Counted from the stretch's first letter, positions 28,810-39,543 are shown. The stretch is 64,000 nucleotides of DNA from Tritrichomonas musculus (GCA_039105265.1 JAPFFF010000008.1:5332001-5396000), one strand, 5' to 3'. The notes: a model not told the origin generated them from the letters alone. Program-made: numbers and translations.

Positions 28810-31800
28810 ACCTAAGAGTACGTGCAAATTTGGGTAGGTTGGTTTGTTGAAATGTCTTTGACTTCCTGAATGCATTCGAACCATCCAACAAATCAAATGT
28901 CATGCTTTCTCCTTCATGCATTCTTTCAAAAAGCTCTTCAACTGAGATATCCATCCTTTTGCACTTGTTGAGAATAACTTGTTTTGGAATTCCTTTGAGT
29001 CTAATATGATATCCTTCATTTCCTTGTTCATCAACCAAGATATCGAGGTAGCTCTTTTTACCAAGTGCAATGAGTTTTCTTGAGTGTATTTCTCCCTGAC
29101 TACCTTGGAACTCATCAAAGTCATTATGAAACTGACACATATTTTTTCCAATAAGAGGTTGATGATACTTGAACTGGAATAAGTCAGCTATCCTTGGTAC
29201 ATCTTTTTCAAGTACATGCATACTATCAGTATCTTGATAAAAGATAGGTATACCTGCTTGCTCAGCTGTAGCCATAACCCTGTTCATTAAGTGCTTACTC
29301 CAAGAGAGAACGCTTGCACCAAATTGAGGTAGGTTGAAATGGTCATTAATTGGTTTCAACTTCTTGACATAGCACTTATCAATATTAGCATCTTCAACAA
29401 CCTCCTTGATAAAGTTGTAGTTCCTCCATAGGTACTTGTATAGTTGGCTTTTTGGTACTGTCTTGGTTTCAGTCTTTGTTGCTTTCAATATTGACTTGCC
29501 ATATATGGAGTTGAGGAGGAGCTTTATTGTTTGTTCAAGAGGGTTCTTTTGCTTTTTATAACTTGCCCTGAGATTAAAGAGCTTCTCAATGAACTCATTG
29601 ATTTTCTTGTTAAATCCTTCATCAAAGTAATAGCCACGTATTAACTCATATTCAACATCATAAAATTCGAACAAGTCCATGAGACCTACTTTATCGATAT
29701 AATAATGGTCAACAAGGAAATTGCCGAATATTTTACTACCTGCTTCATTCCTTGTAAATACTTGTCCAAATTTATATGGCTCTTTTGATTTACATTCGAG
29801 TTTCTTGATGTTGACTTCGATAAAGAATGTATCATATTGCATAAGTTGTTCATGTGTTGTACCTTGTGATATTACTTTAGGTCTTCCTAATGGTATACCA
29901 TCCATAACATACATTGCAGATGGATATAAGCTAACTGCATCAAAGTCTTGTATCTTTCCTTCGATGTATTGCTTTTCATTACCTGCTGTCATTGTTCTTC
30001 CACCAGAGACACATCGTTGTATGAAGTCTTGACACTTACCTGATAGTTCATAACATCCATCAAAGCAACCATATTTCTTGGCAAAGCAGTATCCAATAGC
30101 ACTTATAGATATAAAATCATGAACACCATACATATCTGTCTTTGTCTCTTTAAAGACTGCTTTCAGGTCTTCATTAAATTTTTCCATTCCCTTCATCAAA
30201 ACAATACAGTCCTTGAAACAATAGAAGATGGCATATTTAATGATGTCGATTTTGCCATCATTATAGCAATTTGCGATTTTTGCATTTTCGATAATCTGCT
30301 TGCAGTTTGCATCAAGTTGTGCTTTCGATAACTTATCTGCATTTTCATCGATGTATTGCTGTTGGAACTCAGTAGCATCAACAATTCTTCTTTGAATGTT
30401 CTCTTGTGTATATAGCTTATATGCCATGACTTCCTTGTGAACATTGAGGTTGAACATTGTAGCAAATTTACTTAATGCTTGAGGTATTATACTATATGAG
30501 TTCCTGAATGTTAATCGCTTTTTGACTTTCCTTGTACCTTCTTCGAATAATGTCATGATGATTTGCAACACAGTTCCACTTCGTTCTGTTATCTGTGTAT
30601 CCCATCCAGGTGTGTTAATGAAAAAACATGCATCATACTTGAGGTTATGAAAATATGTTAATGAGCCACTCCATAAATAATTCAAGAGCTTCTGTCCACA
30701 ATCTTCACCTTGAATAGATATTTTATGTATGTTGGCTCCATCTCGAAAGATCGTACAATTGAGATATGGTATATGTGGACTGACTGTCGAGTTTGTTTCG
30801 AAGTCACTATAATAAATCCTTGACCATGTATTTTGTTTCTTTTTATTATTCTCAATGAGTCTTGTACTATGTTCTGCATTATATTCGAGACTTACATAGT
30901 CATTAACATGTTCATATTCAGTTGTGTTGATAATATCCATTTCGCATGCTTTGATTTCTTCAAATAGATGTAACTCAAACATCTTTTGGAAAAAGGTTAT
31001 TGGTTTGATTCCTTCATGTTTATAGTCTTTGACAGTCTTTCCATTTTTCTCCAATCTTGCTATCATACATCTTTTGTCAAAAGGCATATATGCAAATGTT
31101 CTATCAAGTTCTTCATAGTGTTGAAGGTAGAATAATGTACAAGGTATTTTCCTGTTGAGCATATAATGGTCTTTGAACAATATCAGGTTAACTTCTCTTT
31201 TAAAATCGACAGACCATTTTTTCTTTCTGGTGTTGATTCTTGTTTCATACTTGTATTTATCAGGTTGTTCAACAATTCTAATGATACTAAAATTGCACTT
31301 GAACTTTTTAGCTACTTCTTCTATCTTGTTATTAGGTATGGCTCTTGTTTGAACAAAAAATCGTAAGTCATCTATTTCATCATCAGTGAACACACCTGAT
31401 TGTATACAAGCATATACAAAACAATTATCTCTGTAGTTCTCTTTCCTTACCTCATGAAAGATTTGGTATGTAGATAAGTCTATAGGTGATAGATTGATGT
31501 ATGGGAAAAAACTACCTTCTGGTGTATTTCGATAGTCTTCATCAATTTCGACTTCATCATCATAGATTTCATGAGTATCCATATCTTGCATCTTGGTTCT
31601 AAAATGAACACCATCATTTGTTTTGTTCATGTCAATAAATTGTACCTCATATCGAACTGGAATGAACATGTTTGAGATATATGGATTAGTGTCTGATTGG
31701 TCTTCACTTAAATCAAGTTCTCCTGTTATATGTCCTAATGTACTTTCGATGTTGTGCTTATCACTGAGTGTGAAGTACTTATAAGTTCCATCAAGTGCAA

Positions 31801-32077
31801 TTGCTTTAACAATAGGTCTTCCAACATTTTTCTTTTTATGTATCTGTCGTAGTGCTTCCGTAAATGCGTACCTCTTATCTTCATCTTGATTGATGTCTGT
31901 AGCAAAACCAATACCTTGTCCTGCAGGAATCATGAGCTTCCTCATTTCTTCTTTAAATTTGTCTTTCTTTTGGTATTGTTTTGCACGTCGATTATATTCA
32001 CGACGAAACTGTGATTTTGTATCAGCATAGACATCTCCAATAGCATCTAAAAAATTATCTTCAATGTCCTTGTTCAT
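28802..32077 (-). CDS. Protein-primed family B DNA polymerase, element B
   Basis: Same 1091-residue enzyme as at 12582-15857; with the start taken at 32077 no residue differences were noticed. The in-frame upstream methionine available in element A is absent here, which supports the common start. All exonuclease and polymerase motifs (DFETN, DAVSLYPS, NSIYGKS, DTDS) are present. An initiator-like TCACTTTTATTTT (on the - strand, about 32090-32102) precedes the start. Confidence 0.95.
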   Translation of the reverse strand: MNKDIEDNFLDAIGDVYADTKSQFRREYNRRAKQYQKKDKFKEEMRKLMIPAGQGIGFATDINQDEDKRYAFTEALRQIHKKKNVGRPIVKAIALDGTYKYFTLSDKHNIESTLGHITGELDLSEDQSDTNPYISNMFIPVRYEVQFIDMNKTNDGVHFRTKMQDMDTHEIYDDEVEIDEDYRNTPEGSFFPYINLSPIDLSTYQIFHEVRKENYRDNCFVYACIQSGVFTDDEIDDLRFFVQTRAIPNNKIEEVAKKFKCNFSIIRIVEQPDKYKYETRINTRKKKWSVDFKREVNLILFKDHYMLNRKIPCTLFYLQHYEELDRTFAYMPFDKRCMIARLEKNGKTVKDYKHEGIKPITFFQKMFELHLFEEIKACEMDIINTTEYEHVNDYVSLEYNAEHSTRLIENNKKKQNTWSRIYYSDFETNSTVSPHIPYLNCTIFRDGANIHKISIQGEDCGQKLLNYLWSGSLTYFHNLKYDACFFINTPGWDTQITERSGTVLQIIMTLFEEGTRKVKKRLTFRNSYSIIPQALSKFATMFNLNVHKEVMAYKLYTQENIQRRIVDATEFQQQYIDENADKLSKAQLDANCKQIIENAKIANCYNDGKIDIIKYAIFYCFKDCIVLMKGMEKFNEDLKAVFKETKTDMYGVHDFISISAIGYCFAKKYGCFDGCYELSGKCQDFIQRCVSGGRTMTAGNEKQYIEGKIQDFDAVSLYPSAMYVMDGIPLGRPKVISQGTTHEQLMQYDTFFIEVNIKKLECKSKEPYKFGQVFTRNEAGSKIFGNFLVDHYYIDKVGLMDLFEFYDVEYELIRGYYFDEGFNKKINEFIEKLFNLRASYKKQKNPLEQTIKLLLNSIYGKSILKATKTETKTVPKSQLYKYLWRNYNFIKEVVEDANIDKCYVKKLKPINDHFNLPQFGASVLSWSKHLMNRVMATAEQAGIPIFYQDTDSMHVLEKDVPRIADLFQFKYHQPLIGKNMCQFHNDFDEFQGSQGEIHSRKLIALGKKSYLDILVDEQGNEGYHIRLKGIPKQVILNKCKRMDISVEELFERMHEGESMTFDLLDGSNAFRKSKTFQQTNLPKFARTLRFT

Positions 32078-32158
32078 GTTTAACCTAAAATAAAAGTGAA
32101 ACGATAAAAATAAAAACAAAGAAAAAGTTAAAAAATTATTTTTTAGTTATGACCTATC

Positions 32159-33598
32159 TTATTGGGGGTAATCATCATCATCAACGACATTATCTTCGAG
32201 ATATGGAAAATGATATTGGAACTCATGTCCTTTCGACTTCGAGTCAGAGTTCCGTTCAATTTCGTTCTTCTCCATTGATTCACCAAATTGCTTAATGGCA
32301 TTCAGCACTTGCTTCGGTGATTGCTTCTTTCCTTTTCTCTCGAAGCTGCATGCTTTGTCCAACTTCTCTTTCTCTTCTGGTGATAAGTATGGTCGAAGAT
32401 GATAAATGCAATTGGACAACTTCCATCCATAGGACTTGAACACGTTTATCATCTCTGGTGCTTTTTTCTTGTCATATGATTCAATAGCGTCCATCATGTT
32501 TCGAAGATAATCAACTTCTACCATCATCAATCTCGATCTTGCCAACTTTTCAGCAAATGCATCATCTGTTGGAGGACCAGCTTGTTGAGCATTTTTCAGA
32601 TCCGCCACGTCCTTCTTTAGATCGTGAATTTTGTTAATGTACTTCGCCACCTTTTTTGGAGCAAGTTCCAATTTCATCAGCTCGAGTGCGTATTCGTCGT
32701 TATTATCAATGTCTTTCCTGAGTTCTTCAGCATTGTGATTGATGTCTTCAATGTGAAATTCTACACCAGTCATTTTCTCCTCCAACTTCGTTAATCGTTC
32801 TTTCAAGTTTTCATTTTCTTCTATTAATTGTTCCATTTCTTCTCGAAAGTCGAATGGACGAACATTATCCTCCTTATAATCACTATTGGATTTCATATCA
32901 TGAACACTTTTCGGTGGCTTATATGGTTCTCTGTGAACTGGTTCTTGTTCTTGTTCATGATCAACTTCTTCTTCTTCTCCTTCTATCTTTGTTTCTTCTT
33001 TTGGATTGGAACCGAATTTTTGTTTCTCGGCAAATGAAGATGGTCTAGCAAGAACACTTGGAGGTGGCGGTATTTGTTGATTAGATGGAGGTGGAGGAGG
33101 TGGAGGAACTTGTATTATATTATATGAGCGAGGTGGTGGAAAGACTTTATTTGAAATTGGAACATATGGATTCTTCCTTCTTGCATCGTCTTCTTGCTTC
33201 AATCTTGCTAATGCTTCTTCTTCTTGCTTCTTCTTCCTTCTTGCTTCTTCTTCTTGCTGCTTCTTCAATCTAGCTGCTTCTTCTTCTTGCTGCTTCTTCA
33301 ATCTAGCTGCTTCTTCTTCTTGTTGCTTCTTCAATCGAGCTGCTTCTTCTTCTTCTTGCTTCTTCTTCAATCTAGCTGCTTCTTCTTCTTGCTGCTTCTT
33401 CTTTAATCTAGCTGCTGCTTCTTCTTGCTGCTTCATGATGAACAGTCGCATGGATTCGAGTTGTTCTGGGGTCATGTTCTTGAGCCAAACTTCTGTGGGT
33501 GGAGCTGATGGCGGATCTGATGGTGGAGCTTGTTGACCCGATTGCTCGATCGAGTCAAATAGACTAACATCGCTGTCTGAGCTGTAGTTGTATGACAT
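32159..33598 (-). CDS. Coiled-coil, Glu/Lys-repeat and proline-rich protein, element B
   Basis: 479 residues; seven longer than the element A copy, with the Glu/Lys helix repeat and the segment after it differing in length. The first 50 residues and the central coiled coil are nearly identical, but the C-terminal 130 residues differ at roughly one position in five. Stretches such as YDKKKAP and FKSYGWKLSNC stay fixed, so this is amino-acid divergence in a folded domain and not decay. It lies 81 bp downstream of its neighbour polymerase gene's start, transcribed the same way. Confidence 0.65.
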   Translation of the reverse strand: MSYNYSSDSDVSLFDSIEQSGQQAPPSDPPSAPPTEVWLKNMTPEQLESMRLFIMKQQEEAAARLKKKQQEEEAARLKKKQEEEEAARLKKQQEEEAARLKKQQEEEAARLKKQQEEEARRKKKQEEEALARLKQEDDARRKNPYVPISNKVFPPPRSYNIIQVPPPPPPPSNQQIPPPPSVLARPSSFAEKQKFGSNPKEETKIEGEEEEVDHEQEQEPVHREPYKPPKSVHDMKSNSDYKEDNVRPFDFREEMEQLIEENENLKERLTKLEEKMTGVEFHIEDINHNAEELRKDIDNNDEYALELMKLELAPKKVAKYINKIHDLKKDVADLKNAQQAGPPTDDAFAEKLARSRLMMVEVDYLRNMMDAIESYDKKKAPEMINVFKSYGWKLSNCIYHLRPYLSPEEKEKLDKACSFERKGKKQSPKQVLNAIKQFGESMEKNEIERNSDSKSKGHEFQYHFPYLEDNVVDDDDYPQ

Positions 33599-33788
33599 AC
33601 AAGTATAAAAATGATCTATTTTCTAGTTGATATCACTAAATTTTAAATTTCGTAGAAAAACTCGAAGGTGGATATTTTTCTTTGAAAAAGTTATATACAC
33701 TATAAAAATTCAAAAATTGAATTAAAAAAAATAAAATATATTGAAATTTTAAAAAAATATATTTATTAATATCACTATTATTTTATTA

Positions 33789-34214
33789 ATGATGAATGAA
33801 GAAGAAGATAAAATAGAAGATATTTTACAAAAACAAACACCTCCTAAAGATCATGATTCATTCGACTACAAAATTAATATAAACATGTCGAAAAAAATAT
33901 CTCAACTAAAAGTTGAAGATGATACATCAAATTTAAGAACGATGTGTGAAAATTATGCTCATGCTCTTGAAAATGATGCACATCGACTTCGAGCAAAACA
34001 AAAAAAGAGGTATGATGAATGGTTTGACAGCCTCGAAAAAGATTGTTATCCTGCAAGAGACATTGTTAACTTGTACAACATGTTCTTTGGTCATGAACTA
34101 TCTATTACTCGACTTGGTTTCGGGCATCTCGATGGAACAAAGAGACACTTTACACATAAGAAAGTGAAAAGAAACAAGAAGTTCATCACAATGTACTACA
34201 AGAAAAATGAATAA
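33789..34214 (+). CDS. Conserved element protein, 141 aa, element B
   Basis: Identical to the protein at 10464-10889. It is divergent from the coiled-coil gene and convergent with the bZIP-like gene across the 19-bp array. Absolute identity in a region whose neighbours vary suggests either recent sharing or strong constraint. Function unknown. Confidence 0.6.
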   Translation: MMNEEEDKIEDILQKQTPPKDHDSFDYKININMSKKISQLKVEDDTSNLRTMCENYAHALENDAHRLRAKQKKRYDEWFDSLEKDCYPARDIVNLYNMFFGHELSITRLGFGHLDGTKRHFTHKKVKRNKKFITMYYKKNE

Positions 34215-34244
34215 CTAAAAAAAAAGTTTTTTTTTAACTACATG

Positions 34245-34534
34245 TTTTTCCTCATAAGCTACCTTTTTCCTCATAAGCTACCTTTTTCCTCATAAGCTAC
34301 CTTTTTCCTCATAAGCTACCTTTTTCCTCATAAGCTACCTTTTTCCTCATAAGCTACCTTTTTCCTCATAAGCTACCTTTTTCCTCATAAGCTACCTTTT
34401 TCCTCATAAGCTACCTTTTTCCTCATAAGCTACCTTTTTCCTCATAAGCTACCTTTTTCCTCATAAGCTACCTTTTTCCTCATAAGCTACCTTTTTCCTC
34501 ATAAGCTACCTCATTCTTCATAAGCTACCTTTTT
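34245..34534 (-). repeat. 19-bp tandem array, about 15 copies, element B
   Basis: Same unit as 10103-10430 (CTTTTTCCTCATAAGCTAC on the + strand), with about two fewer copies and one variant unit (CTCATTCTTCATAAGCTAC) at the side of the bZIP-like gene. Copy number therefore changes between otherwise near-identical elements. Confidence 0.95.
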
Positions 34535-34789
34535 GCTTTCATACGACATTATTTTTTCCTTCATACTTTGTATTTCTCTTTTCTTTCTTTCACGATATGC
34601 CTTTTGCTGTTGTTTACGTGCTTCATTTCGTTCTTCAACTGTTGCATACTTTTGCTTTCTACCACGTTTTTCTGTTGTTTCAGTTTTTGCAGTATCAATA
34701 TTTTTGAGGTTGTTGTTACTCTTGGACTTCTTCAACTTCTTGATGATAGCTGTTTCCTTGAACTCACCCAAATCTAAATTTTGGCTCAT
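34511..34789 (-). CDS. bZIP-like basic DNA-binding protein, element B
   Basis: 92 residues from ATG at 34789, the same as 9848-10138 through the basic region (KAYRERKKRE) and differing only in the few last residues, which are encoded by the first units of the tandem array. The C-terminus is thus set by the state of the repeat, which argues that the functional part ends before it. Confidence 0.6.
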   Translation of the reverse strand: MSQNLDLGEFKETAIIKKLKKSKSNNNLKNIDTAKTETTEKRGRKQKYATVEERNEARKQQQKAYRERKKREIQSMKEKIMSYESKKVAYEE

Positions 34790-34865
34790 GATTTCATTCG
34801 AGAAAAAAAATTGAATTATTTTTGAAAATTGAATATTCGCAAACAAAATCACTTCATTTTTTAAA

Positions 34866-35237
34866 ATGTCGCGTTCTGGAAATGACTTCAAAGAATTCCA
34901 AAAACAGCAAAAGCTAGCTATCAAAAATGCTCATGTTGAAATAGCCAATGCTATTAAAGAGGTGATATTTCTGTTCAACCAAAAAATAATAAACTCGACA
35001 TCATCTAATGTCTGCACCATCTATGACCCTTTGATACAAGCAAACATGAACAAGATTGCTGAAGCACTTACTCAAATGAATCTCACTACCTGCGAGGTTT
35101 TTCATAAAAAGATTCCTCAATCTACAACACCAAAATCTATTGGCTTTCACGTGCCTATAGTGCCTGACTCGCAAGAGACACAAGAAGAAGATGATGAAGA
35201 TGAACAAGAAGCTTCATCTCCAAAAGACAAGGAGTAA
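34866..35237 (+). CDS. Small element protein with acidic tail, element B
   Basis: 123 residues identical to 9400-9771. The initiator-like TCATTTTTTAAA again lies directly upstream of the ATG, and the divergent bZIP-like gene starts 76 bp away. Function unknown. Confidence 0.6.
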   Translation: MSRSGNDFKEFQKQQKLAIKNAHVEIANAIKEVIFLFNQKIINSTSSNVCTIYDPLIQANMNKIAEALTQMNLTTCEVFHKKIPQSTTPKSIGFHVPIVPDSQETQEEDDEDEQEASSPKDKE

Positions 35238-35289
35238 GAGTAAAAAATAATTACTTCTAATTTTAAGTTTTTTTTATATATGTCTTTTT

Positions 35290-35814
35290 TTATACTATGC
35301 AATATTTTAAGCATACATGATAATTATTAACAAGCTCATTATATTCTTTATTATATACTTGTTTCAAGTCAATGACTACCTCTCCATTATCTTTAATAAT
35401 CTTAATAGCATCTATTTTTCTTATTGGATTGCTCTTAGTTGCACAACATCCAACATCTTCATTAAGTTGTACTTCAACCTCACTAACATGTAGTATTGCT
35501 TTGATGATGTTGCTAAGAGATTCAATAGGTACTATGATGCATTTCTTTGATATAATGTTAGCTAGTAGTGCTTTGTCTTGATTAAGTAGTATTTGTGCAT
35601 ATGCTTCAAGTATAACATTACGTACATCTGGTTCAACTTCAACAGGTTCAGTTTGCACTCCAATGTCTCTTGTAATAACAATGTCTTCCTTGCCATCATC
35701 TCTCTTATTAATAATAATGTTGTTGTTGATGTTTGATGTAGATGATGCAGCTGCTGATGGTTCTAAAGATACATTTGCTTGAACTCCATTGGTTGTACCC
35801 CTCTTCTTAATCAT
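35290..35814 (-). CDS. Element protein with LC8-type motif, 174 aa, element B
   Basis: Identical to 8823-9347, including RDIGVQTEP. It is followed by the convergent acidic-tail gene 52 bp downstream and preceded by the Cys-containing 148-aa gene. The preserved motif in both copies is what would be expected if it is used, although the whole gene is identical. Confidence 0.65.
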   Translation of the reverse strand: MIKKRGTTNGVQANVSLEPSAAASSTSNINNNIIINKRDDGKEDIVITRDIGVQTEPVEVEPDVRNVILEAYAQILLNQDKALLANIISKKCIIVPIESLSNIIKAILHVSEVEVQLNEDVGCCATKSNPIRKIDAIKIIKDNGEVVIDLKQVYNKEYNELVNNYHVCLKYCIV

Positions 35815-35835
35815 TTAGGTTGGGAAAAAATAGGC

Positions 35836-36282
35836 TTAAAGTACTAAGTCTAGCTGTTCTCCAATAAACATGTCAAATGACTCAATTTGATATTTCTGCT
35901 TGAGAGCATCGATTTTTGGTTTATGACTTGTAGGAGCAGCTGCAATGGAGTAGTTGTAGTATTTGATTCCTTGATACTCTTGAGTGGTAGTGTTTCCATT
36001 TATGTAGAACTCTTCGAAATCTTCAGTTATTTTTCTCCTTGAGTTAGGCTTAATAAATATTGAGTCAAGATCAAGTTCTTTGAGCTTATCTGGATAAAAT
36101 CTGTGGCACTTGTCTTTTACCTTGATTGAGACATAGAGTACTTTGCCTAAATAACTCCATTCTCCTGTTTTCATTGGGTACTTGTCACAAAGTATCGAGA
36201 AATTACATTGTTTAGTATTTGGAGCACATTTTGCGCGAAGTTCATTGACATAGTCATAGACGTTTCTTGTTGTCATTTTCAT
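35836..36282 (-). CDS. Conserved element protein, 148 aa, element B
   Basis: Identical to 8355-8801, with the same four N-terminal cysteines. Unknown function; part of the block of small genes behind the capsid candidate. Confidence 0.6.
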   Translation of the reverse strand: MKMTTRNVYDYVNELRAKCAPNTKQCNFSILCDKYPMKTGEWSYLGKVLYVSIKVKDKCHRFYPDKLKELDLDSIFIKPNSRRKITEDFEEFYINGNTTTQEYQGIKYYNYSIAAAPTSHKPKIDALKQKYQIESFDMFIGEQLDLVL

Positions 36283-36306
36283 CTGGATAAAAAATTCAAT
36301 AAAAAA

Positions 36307-36762
36307 TTAATATATGTTATTTTGGGTAAAGATATGTTGGGTAGGTCCATATCGAATATCTTGTTTATTATATTCTCTTGCTCTACCTTGCATTGGTGGT
36401 TTCTCAGGCTTCTTAAGATATTTTGGTAAGAGAGGTACTGGTCTATCTTTTTCACCTATATGTCGATAAAAACCACCATCTGTAATACTAACAGGAGGTT
36501 CACGAACAGGTTTGGTTATATGTTCTCGAGTATCTGGAAATCTAACAGGGTCCTCATGTTCAATAATCTGGGTAGGTGGTCGATTAATATATGGGTTGAA
36601 GGTTACAGAATAAGTATTAGTATTACTGAACACACCAAAATGTTGAAACTCTAAGTCCTTATTTTTCATGGTAGCTTCATTATACATCATACCTTCTCTT
36701 CCAACAATCTCAGCATGTGGGCTTCTATAATCATTCGACATTTTCCAAAACATAAAAAACAT
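36307..36762 (-). CDS. Conserved element protein, 151 aa, element B
   Basis: Identical to 7875-8330. It starts 8 bp after the capsid candidate's stop codon. Pro/Arg/Tyr-rich extended C-terminal half; unknown function. Confidence 0.6.
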   Translation of the reverse strand: MFFMFWKMSNDYRSPHAEIVGREGMMYNEATMKNKDLEFQHFGVFSNTNTYSVTFNPYINRPPTQIIEHEDPVRFPDTREHITKPVREPPVSITDGGFYRHIGEKDRPVPLLPKYLKKPEKPPMQGRAREYNKQDIRYGPTQHIFTQNNIY

Positions 36763-36770
36763 ACTTCTTT

Positions 36771-38453
36771 TTACTCAGGGGTTGTTAAATCATAAGGACC
36801 AATACGTACTGATGGTGGCATACCATTAGGTCTAATTAAGATACTAATTGATATATCTGTTAATAAGCATAATAATGGAGGTGTATCTACTTCCTGTCTA
36901 AATGGATTATCTGCCTTTTGACTACATATCAATTCGAAGTTAATAGGTGCAAGACTTGAAAGACCTTGTTGATATGTTCCATCTGTTTCAGTAGGAAGAC
37001 CTATGAAGAATGAGGACCTATCATTTGGATAATAGCCTGTTGTGTTTTCATTATATTGATACTCATTCGCTAAACTTGCAATAACCTCTTTATTAAATCC
37101 ATTTTGCTCTCCATTCATGTTCATTGCATTCTGGCAATATTCGAGGAACTCTGGATACTTACCATTCGTACCAAATGCTTTAGCAGGAATATTATTGTAA
37201 TTACCACAATTCATATGAAATGCTTCAAACATAGGATTCTTGAAGTATGTCTTATGCGTATGCTTGAGTGGGAATAAACAAAACATACTATCTACAAAAT
37301 TAGGTGTAATAGTAATAGTTGCTTTATCTTGTTCATTATTAAGAGGTCTTGTACAAGTGTAAAATGACATTATCTGTGTTGGGAATGTAAGTGGATGTTG
37401 TGGGTTAGCATATCTTTGAACAAGTGCTGTATATACAGATTCATGAATACCAAAACAAGGTATAATACTCGCACATTCTTCAATGGAATAATCAACAACA
37501 CTCCAAGTTCTCCAATCACTGTAAATAGTTCGGTCAACTCTTGCCTTAGTATTGTTAGCTCCTGCGACTTCATATGCTCCTCCATGATTTTCACCAACAG
37601 GTGGAAGATTCTTAGGGTCATTAATCTTATCCATTGCTATTTTTTCGGTACTTGTCCACATCCATATTGGTTCTCCAATAGGTCGAAATTCATTGGTAAT
37701 TTCATCAACATTGAAGTCTTTCATTATATGTGGATTAGCAACCAAGCTCTTTTCAAAACCAACTGGACAATATACCATACCAGCTGTTGAAAAGTATAGA
37801 CGTAATTCGATTTTACCTGCAAATGCTGGCAAGTACTTGATATTAGATAAAGGTAGGAATCGTCGCAAATCAATCTTTAATCTAATTGTTTCAGTGACAG
37901 AAGTCACATCTTTGTTAAGATTTGCAACAAAACCACATCTCCTTCCATGAGTATCATTCCAAATATCCTTATGTCTTGCTTTACTATATATATCAGCTCT
38001 TTTAGTAACTTCATTTGCACAACATGCAGTTAAAAAGGATTCTTCACATCCAAAGTTCTGGGTATAAAGCGTCATACCATTAGCTACAATTTCATACTTC
38101 TCAACAGCATCTCGAGCATCCTTAAAGCCAAACCATACCTTACCAAAATTATAACCACTGACATTTTCTAAATCACTTAGAATTGGCTTGTCTATTTTTA
38201 TCATCACTCTCATATCTGCTCGAATAAATCCATTATATATATCAGCAGTATTATGAGTATTAGGAGAGATAATACATGTTGTATAGGAACCACTCTTAAT
38301 TGGTGGTGATGGTGAATACGAAGTTTGTGGATTTAATGAGTATGCCTTATTAGTATCACTAAGTGCTATGCAATTATCGACAACATCAAAGTAAGATGCA
38401 ATCTGGGTACAAACCTCTGCTGAGGTTTTCATATAGGATTCCTTGTTAAGCAT
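36771..38453 (-). CDS. Candidate major capsid protein, element B
   Basis: 560 residues with a single conservative difference from 6184-7866. Length, strand-rich composition and position relative to the ATPase are as described for element A. Near-total identity contrasts with the fibre gene of the same element, as expected if the shell is conserved and the attachment protein varies. Confidence 0.62.
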   Translation of the reverse strand: MLNKESYMKTSAEVCTQIASYFDVVDNCIALSDTNKAYSLNPQTSYSPSPPIKSGSYTTCIISPNTHNTADIYNGFIRADMRVMIKIDKPILSDLENVSGYNFGKVWFGFKDARDAVEKYEIVANGMTLYTQNFGCEESFLTACCANEVTKRADIYSKARHKDIWNDTHGRRCGFVANLNKDVTSVTETIRLKIDLRRFLPLSNIKYLPAFAGKIELRLYFSTAGMVYCPVGFEKSLVANPHIMKDFNVDEITNEFRPIGEPIWMWTSTEKIAMDKINDPKNLPPVGENHGGAYEVAGANNTKARVDRTIYSDWRTWSVVDYSIEECASIIPCFGIHESVYTALVQRYANPQHPLTFPTQIMSFYTCTRPLNNEQDKATITITPNFVDSMFCLFPLKHTHKTYFKNPMFEAFHMNCGNYNNIPAKAFGTNGKYPEFLEYCQNAMNMNGEQNGFNKEVIASLANEYQYNENTTGYYPNDRSSFFIGLPTETDGTYQQGLSSLAPINFELICSQKADNPFRQEVDTPPLLCLLTDISISILIRPNGMPPSVRIGPYDLTTPE

Positions 38454-38470
38454 TTTAGATGGAAAAAAAT

Positions 38471-39022
38471 TTACATCATATCTTCAAAGATGCGATTTCT
38501 CCTACCAATAGGTCTCATAGGTATATATTGAGGTTGTTGTTCTTCTTCATATTGTTGTGGCGGTTCTTCAGGAACATACTGTTGTCTTGGTTTACTCATC
38601 CTTTTATCAACAACCTCCTTTATCATACGTCTCTGTTCTTTCTTCTCTCGACTTATCTTCATTTCTTCACCTAGTGATTTTAGCTGTTTTAGTATTTCCT
38701 CATTCACAGTAGGGTCATAAACTTGGCTTTGTTGAGTTTTTCGAGGTTTTGGAGGTTTTCGTGCAGCTTTCGAACTTATTGGCTTTCTTGGCTTTTCTTC
38801 AAGTTCCTCATGTTCTTCACTGTCTGAGTTTTCTTGAGTTTCTTCGTTATTTTCACTTTCTGAGTTTTCTTGATATTCTCGAGTTATTGGAGTTTTTCGC
38901 TGTTTTACAATATACTTGTCTTTGGTTTTTGTAGGTAAAACTTCCCAATCTGGGTCATCCCTTCCATTCAACCATTTATGAATAACTGCAAGTCTCTTAG
39001 AACCTGTTAGATGTTTTGACAT
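38471..39022 (-). CDS. Highly charged element protein, 183 aa, element B
   Basis: Identical to 5615-6166. It separates the invariant capsid gene from the divergent 151-residue Gly/Ala-rich gene, so the boundary of the divergent patch lies between 39022 and 39525. Confidence 0.65.
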   Translation of the reverse strand: MSKHLTGSKRLAVIHKWLNGRDDPDWEVLPTKTKDKYIVKQRKTPITREYQENSESENNEETQENSDSEEHEELEEKPRKPISSKAARKPPKPRKTQQSQVYDPTVNEEILKQLKSLGEEMKISREKKEQRRMIKEVVDKRMSKPRQQYVPEEPPQQYEEEQQPQYIPMRPIGRRNRIFEDMM

Positions 39023-39069
39023 TTAAAATAAACAAAAAAGTCCAAAAATTTAGTTTTTTTGAGTTTTCA

Positions 39070-39525
39070 TTAGATGTAGGTTCTCGCCCGATTGTTGGTA
39101 GTAAAGTCACTCTCTTGTAATGATCTAGACGAAAATGCTGGCTTTTCAAGAGGTGCTCCAACTGATTCACCTTTTGCAGATTTATTAATTGATGATAAGG
39201 CAGTTTTCACTTTTCCATCTGGGACATATTTTAATGCTGTGTCAGCTATGTTTGCTAATTTATTTCTTGTACTATCGCTCAAGTAGCTTTCACCAAGACC
39301 TCTCGCAACTGAACCAATAACACCAGCATGCTTGGTTAATCCACCTGCTGAAGCATCCAATATTTTACTTGCAAGACCTCCAGTAAAACTATCTGCAGCT
39401 CCCATTAATAATTTACCACCTAAACCTACTCCTCCTTTTATTATCGTTTGCCATGGAGAAAATTCTTTTTGTTTATCATAATTTGGCTTCCAATAATCTT
39501 CTACTGAATGACGTTGAATTCCCAT
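39070..39525 (-). CDS. Gly/Ala-rich amphipathic small protein, element B
   Basis: 151 residues, same length as 5112-5567 but with about twelve substitutions, most of them conservative and clustered in the first 30 residues. Many silent changes are also visible. Both flanking genes are almost invariant, so the patch was probably exchanged with a third element lineage or is under different selection (inference). Frame, length and the C-terminal 40 residues are kept. Confidence 0.65.
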   Translation of the reverse strand: MGIQRHSVEDYWKPNYDKQKEFSPWQTIIKGGVGLGGKLLMGAADSFTGGLASKILDASAGGLTKHAGVIGSVARGLGESYLSDSTRNKLANIADTALKYVPDGKVKTALSSINKSAKGESVGAPLEKPAFSSRSLQESDFTTNNRARTYI

Positions 39526-39543
39526 TTAAAAAATAATAAAAAA